In this document: one piece after another, positions 1 to 8,170 of the stretch | Layout: the number at the start of each line of letters is the position of its first letter | Position numbering within the stretch: the stretch's first letter is position 1 | Origin: Pseudomonas sp. R37(2017) | GTDB lineage: Bacteria; Pseudomonadota; Gammaproteobacteria; Pseudomonadales; Pseudomonadaceae | Length of the DNA: 64,000 nt | NCBI RefSeq assembly: GCF_002113375.1 | Contig: NZ_NEHO01000021.1 | Location: 30,444-94,443 of the forward strand | Direction: 5' to 3' | Notes under the pieces: generated by a model | Database searches by the model: none | Told to the model about the DNA's origin: nothing | What the model saw: the letters and a program-made list of their open reading frames with translations, nothing else | Made by a program: the position numbers and the translations under genes

Positions 1-91
1 GGCCGAGATGGCCAAGTAGACAGCCGGATCCACGGGCAGTTGGTGAACACCACCCGGATTCGAAAAAATGGACATTTGCTGAGGTAATTAG

Positions 92-1357
92 ATGCCAACA
101 AGAAACTATGCCCTGCCCACTTTCACGCTCCTTGCCCTGTGCTGTCAGCAAGCCTGGGCAGGTGGCATCATGCTTTATGAGATCGGCACCGATAACGCCG
201 GCCTGGCCAACGCCGGTGCCGCCGCCCGTGCCCAAGGCCCCTCGACCATCGCCAGCAACCCGGCAGGCATGAGCTACCTGCCCGGCACACAAATCACCGG
301 TGGCTTGCAGGTCTTGTACGGCGATCTGACCTTCGACCGTGACTCCGGCACCAATGTGTCCGGCAGCGGCAGTGGCAATTCCCTTGATCCGATCCCCGGC
401 GGCAGCTTCTTCATCAGCCATGAACTCGACGATCACTGGAGTGTCGGTTTCGGCTCCTATGGCGACTTCGGCCTGGCGGTCAATTACGACAACGACTGGT
501 CAGGCCGCTACTTCGCGCAAAACTCCAGCCTGCTCGGACTGTCGCTGGTGCCGAGCGTGTCCTACCGCTTCAACGAACAATGGTCGGTGGGCCTGGGCAT
601 CAAGGCCATGTATGGCATGTTGCAGGCGCAAACGGCGATTGACCGCTCACCGTTCGGCTTTACCGACCGCGCGGACGGCCAGTACAAATACGAGGACAAT
701 GCCTGGGGTTACGGTGCCAACGTCGGGGTGATCTACGCCCCGCAACCGGGTACGCGCATAGGCCTGGCCTACACCAGCCAGGTCGACCTGGACTTCAAGG
801 ACCGGCTGGACGTCAAGGGCGACGGCCGCCTGCTCGAGCGCGTCAACAACACCAATACCGAACTCGACATGAAGGTGCCGCAGACGCTCACCCTGAGCCT
901 GTTCCAGCAACTGGACCGGCAATGGGCCTTGCTTGCCTCGGCCAACTGGCAGGACTGGTCAGAGTTCGGCGATATCGGGGTTGAAGTCGACACCACGGCG
1001 TTTGGCTCGCAATCGACAACCGTCGATGCCGGGTTCAAGGACACCTGGCACCTCTCCCTTGGCGCTCAGTACCAGGCCACCGAACAGTTGTTGTGGAACT
1101 TCGGGATGGCCTACGATAGCAGCGCCGTCTCGGACAGCAACCGCAGCGTGATCATCCCGATGGCCGAATCCTGGCGCATTGCGACAGGAGCCACCTATGC
1201 TCTGGACAAGGACACCGATGTCAACGTCAGTTGGGCCATGGTCTGGCTCGGCGACATGCCGGTGGACCAGACCAAGTCCTCGGGCAATCGAATATCCGGT
1301 GAATTCGACAATGCCTGGATTCAGGCCTTGACCGGGAACATGACCTGGCGATTCTGA
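92..1357 (+). CDS. FadL/OmpP1-type outer membrane porin
   Basis: A 421-residue outer membrane beta-barrel of the FadL/OmpP1/TodX family, which lets long-chain fatty acids or other hydrophobic compounds cross the outer membrane. A signal peptide (residues 1 to about 23, ending AWA) is followed by the FadL-like N-terminal hatch, with runs such as ARAQGPSTIASNPAGMSYL where family members carry the NPA motif. Alternating amphipathic strands continue to a C-terminal TWRF, an aromatic end typical of Bam substrates. The start is preceded by GAGG about 8 bases upstream. A DUF3313 lipoprotein gene follows 51 bp downstream and may be co-transcribed. The substrate cannot be read from sequence. Confidence 0.9.
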   Translation: MPTRNYALPTFTLLALCCQQAWAGGIMLYEIGTDNAGLANAGAAARAQGPSTIASNPAGMSYLPGTQITGGLQVLYGDLTFDRDSGTNVSGSGSGNSLDPIPGGSFFISHELDDHWSVGFGSYGDFGLAVNYDNDWSGRYFAQNSSLLGLSLVPSVSYRFNEQWSVGLGIKAMYGMLQAQTAIDRSPFGFTDRADGQYKYEDNAWGYGANVGVIYAPQPGTRIGLAYTSQVDLDFKDRLDVKGDGRLLERVNNTNTELDMKVPQTLTLSLFQQLDRQWALLASANWQDWSEFGDIGVEVDTTAFGSQSTTVDAGFKDTWHLSLGAQYQATEQLLWNFGMAYDSSAVSDSNRSVIIPMAESWRIATGATYALDKDTDVNVSWAMVWLGDMPVDQTKSSGNRISGEFDNAWIQALTGNMTWRF

Positions 1358-1408
1358 TGTACTGCTGACAAAAAAAACGAAGATTTCATCCAAGGAGTAA
1401 ACACAACT

Positions 1409-2083
1409 ATGAATCTGTCCCGAAAACTGCTCGTCGGCGCCACGCTGGCCAGTCTGTTGCTAGGCGGTTGCACCTCGAAAGTGACTGAGAGGGAGCAGTA
1501 CTCAGGCTTCCTGTCCAACTACAACAACCTGCAGGAAGTCGAAACGCCGAGCGGCGGTACCGCGATGCGCTGGGTCAGCCCTTCGTGGAACCCGAATGCC
1601 TATGACACCGTGGTGTTCAACAAACTGGAACTGTACCCGGCGCCCAAGCCGGATGAGCGGGTCAACCAGCAGACGCTGACCGACATTCAGAACTACATGA
1701 CCAACAAGGCCAAGGGCACGCTGGGTCAGAAGTACCGTGTAGTGTCCAGCACCTCTTCCGTACCGGCCGGTTCCCGTCCGCTGATCATGCGCGCGGCGAT
1801 TACCGGGGTGAACGCCGAGAACGAAGGCATGAAGTGGTATGAAGTGGTCCCCATCGCGGCCGTAGTCGGCGCTACCCAGGCCGCCACCGGTCACCGTGAC
1901 CAGGATACCACCCTGTTCATCGAAGCCGAGTTCGTCGACGCGAAGAGCAACCAGACCGTGGCCAAAGTGGTGCGCAAGGTGTTCGGCACGACCCTGGAAA
2001 ACGAAAGCCAGAAGATTACCGCCAAGGACTTCAAGGCGGCGATCGACAAACTGGGTAGCGACTTCCAGGCATTCCTGAAGTAA
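1409..2083 (+). CDS. DUF3313-type lipoprotein
   Basis: A 224-residue predicted lipoprotein. The signal peptide ends in the lipobox LLLGGC (Cys21), so the mature protein should be lipid-anchored, and Ser-free acidic +2 signals are not seen (CTSK follows). The body (YSGFL...LQEV...RWVSP, LYPAPK, VVPIAAVVGATQAATGHRD) resembles the DUF3313 family, whose function is unknown. AAGGAG lies 10 bases before the ATG. It follows the FadL-type porin gene by 51 bp on the same strand. No catalytic motif is seen. A REP doublet begins 6 bp after the stop. Confidence 0.85.
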   Translation: MNLSRKLLVGATLASLLLGGCTSKVTEREQYSGFLSNYNNLQEVETPSGGTAMRWVSPSWNPNAYDTVVFNKLELYPAPKPDERVNQQTLTDIQNYMTNKAKGTLGQKYRVVSSTSSVPAGSRPLIMRAAITGVNAENEGMKWYEVVPIAAVVGATQAATGHRDQDTTLFIEAEFVDAKSNQTVAKVVRKVFGTTLENESQKITAKDFKAAIDKLGSDFQAFLK

Positions 2084-2088
2084 CCCCC

Positions 2089-2203
2089 TGTAGGAGCGAG
2101 CACGCTCGCGATGGACTCGAGAACGCCGCGTTTAACCAGTAAACACGCGTTATCGTTAACCACCATCGCGAGCTTGCCGCAAGCGGGCACTCGCTCCTAC
2201 ATG
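2089..2203. repeat. REP doublet (GTAGGAGCGAG family)
   Basis: An inverted pair: CTGTAGGAGCGAGCACGCTC on the left and GGGCACTCGCTCCTAC on the right, with a spacer containing GCGTTATCGTTAACCACCATC. This is the common Pseudomonas intergenic REP, known to form stem-loops and to be moved by RAYT transposases encoded elsewhere. It lies just after the DUF3313 lipoprotein gene. Confidence 0.85.
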
Positions 2204-2586
2204 AATTTCCCGCCAGGCGCTATTTTTTCACCCCCACCCGCCGACGCATTGCGGCGGTGATCGCGCGCCCATGGCGCCCCCCCACTTCTGCAAGCACGTT
2301 CCCTTGATTCCCTCAGGACTTCTCGCAAACGTCTCCTGACCAGGCAGAGCGAGCAATTGGGGCAATCATTCAATTGGCGTTGAAAAGACCCGGACCGGCA
2401 CCGTTGGGCTGACGCCCCGGCCCACTGAGGACTTGTCCGGGGTATTTCCTTGCGGCGCAGCTAAGATTCATGAATGGTGAACCTTATTCCCGGATACCCG
2501 GTCGATACCTGCAACCCGACCCGGTTCGTCGCCACCCCGTGCGCGGGGTGACAACTGGCATGCTTCATTCACTGGAGAACGCCCCC
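2204..2586. other. Intergenic stretch before pcs
   Basis: About 380 bp between the REP and the chosen pcs start. It has short C-runs and small inverted repeats such as CCGCCGACGC/GCGGCGGTGA near 2240-2265, and no convincing promoter or RNA gene. An in-frame ATG at 2470 and another at 2560 would lengthen pcs, but the added residues do not resemble the family. Confidence 0.5.
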
Positions 2587-3309
2587 GTGATTTCAACCCT
2601 GTACATCGCCAGGCTCAAAGCATGGGGCGCCCATGGCTTTACCGCCACTGGCGTGGTCACCGCTTTTCTCGCCACCCTGTCCCTGCTGGATAACCAGCCG
2701 ACCCATTGTCTGTTGTGGCTGGGTGTCGCCCTGATCGTCGACGGCCTGGACGGGGCGCTGGCGCGCAAGGTCAATGTACAGTCGGTGCTGCCCAGCTTCG
2801 ATGGCTCGATCCTCGACCTGGTGATCGATTACCTGACCTATGTGTTTATCCCTGCCCTGTTCATCTACCGCTACATCCCGTTGCCGGACTACACCTTGCT
2901 GCTCGGCGTGTCGCTGATTCTGGTGTCGTCGCTGTTCTGCTTCTGCAACGTCAACATGAAGAGCAAGGACAACTACTTCCAGGGCTTCCCCGCCGCCTGG
3001 AACGTGGTTGCCCTGTGCCTGTACATCATCGCCCCGTCACCGTGGATCACTTTCGCAACGATCATTGGCCTGGCCCTGCTGACCGTCACCCGGATGAAGT
3101 TCCTGCATCCGTTCCGCGTGCGCCGGTTCATGCCGATCAACATTGCGGTGACCGCCATCTGGTTGCTGTGCAGTTTGTCGCTGGTGCTCAACCATCCGGT
3201 GATCAATCCGTTGGTGATGGGCTTGTGGCTGCTGATGTCGGCGTACTTCCTGGGCATCTGCCTGTGGCGCACGGCGCTGGAATGGCTCGACGAATCGAGG
3301 CTCAAATAG
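2587..3309 (+). CDS. pcs: Phosphatidylcholine synthase
   Basis: Makes phosphatidylcholine directly from CDP-diacylglycerol and choline at the inner membrane. From the GTG at 2587 the protein has 240 residues, the usual Pcs length, with about eight hydrophobic segments. The CDP-alcohol phosphotransferase signature is present as D55-G56-x2-A59-R60-x12-G73-x3-D77-x3-D81. The 12-residue spacer, instead of the usual 8, is characteristic of Pcs rather than PgsA or PssA. Later blocks such as NYFQGFPAAWNVV and KFLHPFRVRR also match Pcs. GGAG precedes the GTG by 9 bases. ATGs at 2560 and 2470 are alternatives with poorer support. The DUF488 gene starts 2 bp after the stop, so the two are co-transcribed. 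Confidence 0.92.
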   Translation: MISTLYIARLKAWGAHGFTATGVVTAFLATLSLLDNQPTHCLLWLGVALIVDGLDGALARKVNVQSVLPSFDGSILDLVIDYLTYVFIPALFIYRYIPLPDYTLLLGVSLILVSSLFCFCNVNMKSKDNYFQGFPAAWNVVALCLYIIAPSPWITFATIIGLALLTVTRMKFLHPFRVRRFMPINIAVTAIWLLCSLSLVLNHPVINPLVMGLWLLMSAYFLGICLWRTALEWLDESRLK

Positions 3310-3311
3310 CC

Positions 3312-3698
3312 ATGCCGGTCCATATCGTTCAACTCGGTTCACCCCGCCGCCCCGACGAAGGTTTGCGCCTGGGCACGGTACGCCGCCCTCCCCGTGGCGT
3401 TGCGAAAACCGAGTTCGCCCGACGGGATTTCTATGATGTCTGGCAGCCGCTGCTGTCACCCAGCGCGGAACTGGTGGCCGAGGCCAAGGCTGCGCAGGAT
3501 GCCAAGGCCTGGGAGGTTTTCCGGCGCAAGTTCAAGGCGGAGATGAACCAGCCTGCTGCCAGTCAGATGCTGGACCTGCTGGCTGCACTGTCCCACCGGA
3601 CGTCCCTGGCCGTGGGCTGTTATTGCGAGGATGAAGCGCATTGTCACCGGTCGGTGTTGCGCGAGTTGCTGGAGGCGCGGGGGGCGGAGGTGGTGTAG
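3312..3698 (+). CDS. DUF488 family protein
   Basis: A 128-residue protein of the DUF488 family (YeaO-like), small cytosolic proteins of unknown function. Typical features are RRPPRGVAKTEF near the N-terminus, WQPLLSPSAELV, and the C-terminal GCYCEDEAHCHRSVL block with a Cys/His cluster. The ATG is 2 bp after the pcs stop, with GAGG inside the end of pcs, indicating translational coupling. The TAG stop lies within the GTAGGAG of the next REP element, so the REP inserted at, or supplied, the end of this gene. Confidence 0.8.
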   Translation: MPVHIVQLGSPRRPDEGLRLGTVRRPPRGVAKTEFARRDFYDVWQPLLSPSAELVAEAKAAQDAKAWEVFRRKFKAEMNQPAASQMLDLLAALSHRTSLAVGCYCEDEAHCHRSVLRELLEARGAEVV

Positions 3699-3821
3699 GA
3701 GCGGGTGCCCGCTTGCGGCATGCTCCAGGCGGCGTTCCGACGAAAAACGCCAGGACAACGAGGGCATTCATGCAGCACGCGTTATCGTTGACGTCCATCG
3801 CGAGCGTGCTCGCTCCTACAG
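3694..3821. repeat. REP doublet overlapping a stop codon
   Basis: A long doublet from TGTAGGAGCGGGTGCCCGC to GAGCGTGCTCGCTCCTACA. Its left edge contains the TAG stop of the DUF488 gene. The spacer holds GGCGTTCCGACGAAAAACGCC, a local palindrome, and GCACGCGTTATCGTTGACGT, both shared with other doublets here (15940-16040, 28981-29096, 40710-40824). Confidence 0.85.
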
Positions 3822-3842
3822 GGGGCATTGCATCGCTATCGC

Positions 3843-4655
3843 TCACCGCCGCGTAATCACCACCTCCAGATACTCGCTCGGCACCACCAGCGATTTGTCT
3901 CCCGCCCGGTTCATCCGGTCGATCAGCCCGGTCAGGTCCGCTTCCAGTGCCTTGGCCCCGTCCTCGGGCAACGCGGCGAAGGCCTTGTGCATCGGCCCGT
4001 ACCAATTGCGGAAGGTGTCGATGAAATGCGCCGTCGAGCGATAGCGAAAATTGAAGGTGCGGCGCGTCACCTGGAGCAGGAATTCCCGTTCGTCGAAATG
4101 CTCGTGCAACCAGGCTTCGGTGCCCCAGCGCGAGGGCGGATTCGCGCCCGGCGCAGGTGGCAGGTGCTGGCCAAGGGTCTTGAACATCTGACCGACAAAA
4201 CCTTCCGGCGTCCAGTTGGCCAGGCCGATCCGCCCACCCGGGCGGCAAACCCGCGCCAGCTCTGCGGCGGCCTTGGGTTGGTCCGGCGTGAACATCACGC
4301 CGAAGGTCGACAGCACGGCATCGAAACTGCCATCGGCAAAGGGCAAGGCTTCGGCATCGGCGACCTGGAAGGACACATTCAGGCGCTCTGCCCGGGCGCG
4401 CTCTTCGCCACGCTCCAGCAAGGCCGCGACATAGTCGGTGGACGTCACCTGGCAGCCACGGCGCGCGGCGGCGAGGGTCGCGTTACCGTTGCCGGCGGCG
4501 ACATCGAGCACGCGTTCATCGCACAACAGGTCACAGGCTTCGGCCAGTTGTTCGCCGACGATTTGCAGGGTGGTTCCGATCACGGCGTAGTCGCCGCTGG
4601 CCCAGGAGGCCATCTGGCGGTTTTTCAGGGCAGTCAGATCAATGGGTGTACTCAT
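3843..4655 (-). CDS. Class I SAM-dependent methyltransferase
   Basis: A 270-residue cytosolic methyltransferase. Motif I is VLDVAAGNGN (residues 49-58), motif II lies near VTSTDYVAAL, the acidic AEALPFADGSFD block is typical of UbiE/Methyltransf_11 relatives, and the post-motif is LARVCRPGGRIGLANW. The acceptor substrate is unknown. It follows the DUF4242 gene by 45 bp on the same strand and is probably its operon partner under the divergent AraC regulator. The Shine-Dalgarno sequence is weak (AGAGAC). Confidence 0.85.
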   Translation of the reverse strand: MSTPIDLTALKNRQMASWASGDYAVIGTTLQIVGEQLAEACDLLCDERVLDVAAGNGNATLAAARRGCQVTSTDYVAALLERGEERARAERLNVSFQVADAEALPFADGSFDAVLSTFGVMFTPDQPKAAAELARVCRPGGRIGLANWTPEGFVGQMFKTLGQHLPPAPGANPPSRWGTEAWLHEHFDEREFLLQVTRRTFNFRYRSTAHFIDTFRNWYGPMHKAFAALPEDGAKALEADLTGLIDRMNRAGDKSLVVPSEYLEVVITRR

Positions 4656-4700
4656 GGAGACAGTCTCTGGGTTGAAACACGAGTCGGGCCTGACGGGCAG

Positions 4701-4970
4701 TTACTCCGCCGTCGTCGGATCGATGACGTTCATGACCTGGGAAATGCGGTTGGCGGGAAAACCACTGATCCTGGCGTGCTCCCTGATCTGCTCTTCGTTC
4801 GGCGAAATGTACACGCAGTAGAGCTTGTCGCCCGTGACATAGCTCTGCAGCCACTGCACCTCCGGCAAATCGCGCAACGCCCGGCAGGACTTTTGCGAAG
4901 CGGCTTTCAAATCCCTTTCCGACAGAGCTCCGGCGCCCTGGATCTCGCGTTCAATGACGAACTTCGGCAT
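4701..4970 (-). CDS. DUF4242 small protein
   Basis: An 89-residue protein with the ferredoxin-like alpha/beta fold expected of DUF4242: it begins MPKFVIEREI, has YVTGDKLYCVY centrally, and ends with the ISGFPANRISQV block. Some family members bind nickel; whether this one does is not evident. AGAGAGG lies about 6 bases before the ATG. It is the first gene of a probable operon with the downstream methyltransferase and is divergent from an AraC-type regulator, with direct-repeat operator candidates in between. Confidence 0.82.
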   Translation of the reverse strand: MPKFVIEREIQGAGALSERDLKAASQKSCRALRDLPEVQWLQSYVTGDKLYCVYISPNEEQIREHARISGFPANRISQVMNVIDPTTAE

Positions 4971-5021
4971 GGCAACCTCTCTTTTCTTGTTCGGGGTGGC
5001 AGGGTCGGTACTGACCCTGTA

Positions 5022-5087
5022 GACAAACTATCGTCCTGGCGGGCGTTGGCGTCCTGTCCGATCGTCGCCCAAGCCTGTCCGATCGTC
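5022..5087. promoter_or_regulatory. Candidate AraC-type direct-repeat operator
   Basis: CCTGTCCGATCGTC occurs exactly twice (5053-5066 and 5074-5087), spaced 21 bp, and a weaker third copy, GACAAACTATCGTC (5022-5035), lies 31 bp further left. Spacings near two and three helical turns suit AraC-family dimers. The repeats are between the DUF4242 gene (start 4970) and the AraC-type gene (start 5150). Binding is inferred. Confidence 0.55.
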
Positions 5088-5149
5088 CGGAGATTCCACG
5101 TTGCGCGCCGACGCGTTCACAATCAGGAATCCTTCCACGGGAGCTCCCT

Positions 5150-6127
5150 ATGGACGCTCTGTCCCAGACCCTGCGCGTCGTCCACCTGGTGGGCGCGATC
5201 TTCATCAACGCCCGGTTCACCGCGCCCTGGTGTTATCAGTCGCCCAGTGCCGACACGGCGGCGCCGTTTCTGGAGCCCGATGCGGAACGGGTGGTGATCT
5301 TTCACCTGATCACCGAGGGCGAGTGCTATGTCGAACTGGGGGATGATCCGCCGCTGCTGCTGAGCGCGGGCGACGTGGTGATCTTCCCCCAGGGTGATGC
5401 CCATCGCATGTGCTCCCGACCGGGATTGCCCCCGGCCACGGGTGCGCGACTCGATGCGGTGCTGGCGCGGCGGCCCCGGCAGCTGAGTTATGGCGGCGGT
5501 GGCGCGGTCACCCGCCTGGTGTGTGGCTACCTGGCGTGCGACACGCGCCTGGCGGGCATGTTGCTCAAGGGCTTGCCCGCCGTGGTGCGGGTCAATGTGC
5601 GCGGTTCGAGTGCCGGTATCTGGCTGGAGTCTTCCGTGCGCTATGCACTTGCCGAAGCCCGCTCGCCCCGCCCCGGCGGCGAAGGCGTATTGGCCAAACT
5701 CGCCGAAGTGTTGTTCATCGAAGTGCTGCGCCTGTACATGAATGAACAGGGCGAAGGCCGCACCGGCTGGCTGGCCGGCGTGCGCGACCGCATTGTCGGG
5801 GCCGCCCTCAACGCCTTGCACAAAAAACCCTGCCACGCCTGGACGCTGGACGAACTGGCGCGCACCGCCAGCACCTCGAGATCGGTATTGGCCGAACGTT
5901 TCCAGCAACTGGTGGGGATCTCGCCGATGCAGTATTTGACGCAATGGCGCATGTTGCTGGCCGCCAACCTGTTACGCAGCAGCAACAGCTCATTGACGCG
6001 GATCGCCGAAGAAGTGGGTTACCAGACCGATACCGCCTTCAGCCGCGCCTTCCGCCGCGAGTTTGGTGCCCCGCCGGCGGCATGGCGGCGCGGTCAGGCG
6101 ACGTCGAATCACTTGAGCGGTCGCTGA
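5150..6127 (+). CDS. AraC-family regulator with cupin sensor
   Basis: A 325-residue transcription factor. The N-terminal half is a Cupin_6 type ligand-binding domain (LITEGECYVELGDDPPLLL, VVIFPQGDAHRM). The C-terminal 100 residues contain the two AraC helix-turn-helices: LDELARTASTSRSVLAERFQ and LTRIAEEVGYQTDTAFSRAF, followed by FGAPPAAWRR. GGGAG lies 6 bases before the ATG. It is divergent from the DUF4242/methyltransferase operon, its likely target. The inducer is unknown. Confidence 0.9.
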   Translation: MDALSQTLRVVHLVGAIFINARFTAPWCYQSPSADTAAPFLEPDAERVVIFHLITEGECYVELGDDPPLLLSAGDVVIFPQGDAHRMCSRPGLPPATGARLDAVLARRPRQLSYGGGGAVTRLVCGYLACDTRLAGMLLKGLPAVVRVNVRGSSAGIWLESSVRYALAEARSPRPGGEGVLAKLAEVLFIEVLRLYMNEQGEGRTGWLAGVRDRIVGAALNALHKKPCHAWTLDELARTASTSRSVLAERFQQLVGISPMQYLTQWRMLLAANLLRSSNSSLTRIAEEVGYQTDTAFSRAFRREFGAPPAAWRRGQATSNHLSGR

Positions 6128-6147
6128 ACCGGTGGCGAGACGAGAAC

Positions 6148-7353
6148 CTATCTGGCCTTGGCCTCCTCCAGCAACTGCCGGATCACTTTCTCCTGCGTGT
6201 CGTAGCTGCCTTCACCGAAGTGGGTGTAACGCACCTGCCCCTTGGCATCGATGATGTAGTGCGCCGGCCAGTACTGGTTGTCGAAGTTGCGCCAGATCGC
6301 GTAGTTGTTGTCGATCGCCACCGGGTAGGTGATGCCGTATTCCTTCACCTTGGCCCTGACGTTGTCGATGATGCGTTCAAAGCCGTATTCGGGCGTGTGT
6401 ACGCCAATCACCACCAGCCCGTCCTTTTCATACTTCTTCGCCCAGTCCTTCACGTACGGCAGGGTGTGCTTGCAGTTGATGCAGTCGAAGGTCCAGAAGT
6501 CCACCAGCACCACTTTGCCCTTGAGCGCTTCATTGGTCAGAGCCGGCGAGTTGAGCCACTCCACCGCGCCGGACAGCGACGGCATGGCGCCCTGGGCGTT
6601 GCCCATGGTGCTGTCGGCCTTTACCTTGCTGACCAGGTAATCGACGACTTTCGGCACGGTCTCCAGCACGCCCTGTTCGACACGGCTGACCGTTTCGGAT
6701 GAGGTGTTGGCCAGCAACTGGTCATTGGCGCCAGTGGCGATCACCGCTGCCCCGCCCAGCACCGCGATCCCGGCGCCACGACGCAACCAGCCAGTCACCG
6801 GAATCGACGGTTTCAAGCGATTGACCAGGCCGCGACCGGCAAAGATCAAGGTGCCCAGGGACAGCGCACTGCCCGCGCCATAAGCCACCAGCAGCAGACT
6901 GGTACCGGCGTTCGCGCCCTGCAGCATGGCACCGGTCAGAATCACCCCGAGAATCGGCCCGGCGCATGGAGCCCAGAGCAGCCCGGTGGCGACACCGATC
7001 ATGATCGAAGCCAGCGGTCCGGATAACTTGCGCGTGCCTGGGTCAATGCGATTGCCCAGCAGCACGAAGGGCCGTGCCAGCCAGTCGCCGACCCGGGCCG
7101 AGATCAGTGACAGGGCGAACAGCACCATCACCAACAGAGCGACGTGGCGGCCGGTGTTGCTGGCCTGTATCACCCACTCGGTGCTGACCACGGCCAGGCT
7201 CGAGACCAGGGCGAAGGTCAGGACCATGCCGCCGAGGGTGAGCAGGATCGAGGAGCGTGTATGGTCGGCCCCGGCGAACAGGAAAGGCACGACCGGCAGG
7301 ATGCACGGGCTGAGGACGGTCAATATGCCGCCCAGGAAAGCGATGAGTAACAT
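6148..7353 (-). CDS. dipZ: DipZ-like CcdA-thioredoxin fusion protein
   Basis: A 401-residue membrane thiol-redox protein. Residues 1-210 form a CcdA/DsbD-like multi-spanning domain with two membrane cysteines in SPCILP (C17) and WAPCAGP (C130), which normally pass electrons from cytosolic thioredoxin across the membrane. Residues about 255-401 form a periplasmic TlpA/AhpC-like thioredoxin domain with C291-I-N-C294. This matches the DipZ architecture and suggests reduction of periplasmic disulfides or peroxide stress defence. A REP separates it from two small secreted-protein genes on the same strand; it converges with the AraC-type gene. Confidence 0.9.
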   Translation of the reverse strand: MLLIAFLGGILTVLSPCILPVVPFLFAGADHTRSSILLTLGGMVLTFALVSSLAVVSTEWVIQASNTGRHVALLVMVLFALSLISARVGDWLARPFVLLGNRIDPGTRKLSGPLASIMIGVATGLLWAPCAGPILGVILTGAMLQGANAGTSLLLVAYGAGSALSLGTLIFAGRGLVNRLKPSIPVTGWLRRGAGIAVLGGAAVIATGANDQLLANTSSETVSRVEQGVLETVPKVVDYLVSKVKADSTMGNAQGAMPSLSGAVEWLNSPALTNEALKGKVVLVDFWTFDCINCKHTLPYVKDWAKKYEKDGLVVIGVHTPEYGFERIIDNVRAKVKEYGITYPVAIDNNYAIWRNFDNQYWPAHYIIDAKGQVRYTHFGEGSYDTQEKVIRQLLEEAKAR

Positions 7354-7393
7354 GGGATCACCTGATGCACATTAGAAAGCAACACATGGCCAA

Positions 7394-7484
7394 TGTGGGA
7401 GCGAGCCTGCTCGCGAAGGCGTCCGGTCAGGCGACACATCGCCAACCGGACAATCGTTTTCGCGAGCAGGCTCGCCCCCACAGT
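7394..7484. repeat. REP doublet (GTGGGAGCGAG variant)
   Basis: Inverted arms GTGGGAGCGAGCCTGCTCGC and GCGAGCAGGCTCGCCCCCAC enclose about 50 bp. It lies between the dipZ start and a small secreted-protein gene on the same strand, so it could sit inside a transcript and affect expression of dipZ. Confidence 0.85.
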
Positions 7485-7498
7485 GGATGGGGGTGTTC

Positions 7499-7711
7499 TC
7501 AAGCGGTCTGTTCATCCAGCGACTGCCCCTGCGGCGTGCGGCTGGAGCCGTCTTGCGCCAGGAAGCCCTGGGTGCCCTTCTCTGTCACTGGCGTGAGCTG
7601 GAAGCAGGTGCTGCTGCCACAGGCGCTTTGGTCGACGGCGGCGTTGGCATGAGCCGCAGCACCGGCGACGGAAAAGGCGATGGCGGTCAAGATGCGGGAA
7701 ACGTTGTTCAT
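7499..7711 (-). CDS. Small secreted protein of unknown function
   Basis: A 70-residue exported protein. The ATG at 7711 is chosen because AGGAAGG precedes it by 6 bases and a signal peptide starts there (MNNVSRILTAIAFSVAGAAAHANA). The mature part is about 47 residues with two cysteines (ACGSSTCFQL), probably a disulfide, and is rich in Gln, Ser and Thr. The family was not recognised. It lies between a DUF2790 gene upstream and dipZ downstream on the same strand, so it may be a substrate or partner of the thiol-redox protein; that is inference. Confidence 0.7.
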   Translation of the reverse strand: MNNVSRILTAIAFSVAGAAAHANAAVDQSACGSSTCFQLTPVTEKGTQGFLAQDGSSRTPQGQSLDEQTA

Positions 7712-7759
7712 GATGTCCTTCCTGTTGCACATGGATTGAGCGATGGTTGTTCGCGACAC

Positions 7760-8023
7760 TCAGTTTTCCGAGTTGCAGTTGTCGGCGAACTTGCTGTAAT
7801 TCAGCACCTGGGTCATGGACTGAGAGTCGAGGTAGGTCAGACGTGCATTCACCACGCCGCAGGAAGGTGTAGTGTCCTCGCTCAGCGACACCACTTTCCT
7901 GATGTCCAGATGGTTGCCGTAGGAGTAGGTCCTGGGCGCGACATCGGCTTCGGCACGGGCCGACAGGGTGCAGATGTTCAGGGCGGCAAACAGGCAAGCG
8001 GCGTAGATGGCCTTGGTGTTCAT
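7760..8023 (-). CDS. DUF2790 periplasmic protein
   Basis: An 87-residue exported protein from the ATG at 8023, with a signal peptide ending LSARA. The mature domain matches DUF2790: YSYGNHLDIRKVVSL, then CGVVNARLTYLDSQ, then YSKFADNC, with two conserved cysteines. DUF2790 proteins are small, Pseudomonas-centred periplasmic proteins often found beside two-component systems; their function is unknown. It is divergent from a response regulator gene, with paired direct repeats in between, and is probably controlled by it. Confidence 0.8.
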   Translation of the reverse strand: MNTKAIYAACLFAALNICTLSARAEADVAPRTYSYGNHLDIRKVVSLSEDTTPSCGVVNARLTYLDSQSMTQVLNYSKFADNCNSEN

Positions 8024-8170
8024 GGCGGATTCCTCAAGGTTTCGACAGGTCGTTGGTTCGTTGGGCGAGGCGCTCTGGTTTGCCTCGATGGGAGCCATTA
8101 AAAGCCTGCGAGGTATCTCGTCTGTGTCGGGAATCGGCGCGAATCAATCGGTACGTATCAGAACCGGGCG

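Noticed and set aside
1..19. Possible 3' end of an upstream plus-strand gene (GAG ATG GCC AAG TAG in one frame)
   Set aside because: Six codons are too few to call a gene or a family; it may be chance.
2089..2203. CRISPR-like array from the recurring REP arms
   Set aside because: Repeats are inverted pairs scattered over 47 kb, not direct repeats with unique spacers.
3828..5297. Very long ORF on the plus strand across the methyltransferase and DUF4242 genes
   Set aside because: Shadow of the minus-strand genes; its protein has no family resemblance, and the real genes have good RBS and domains.
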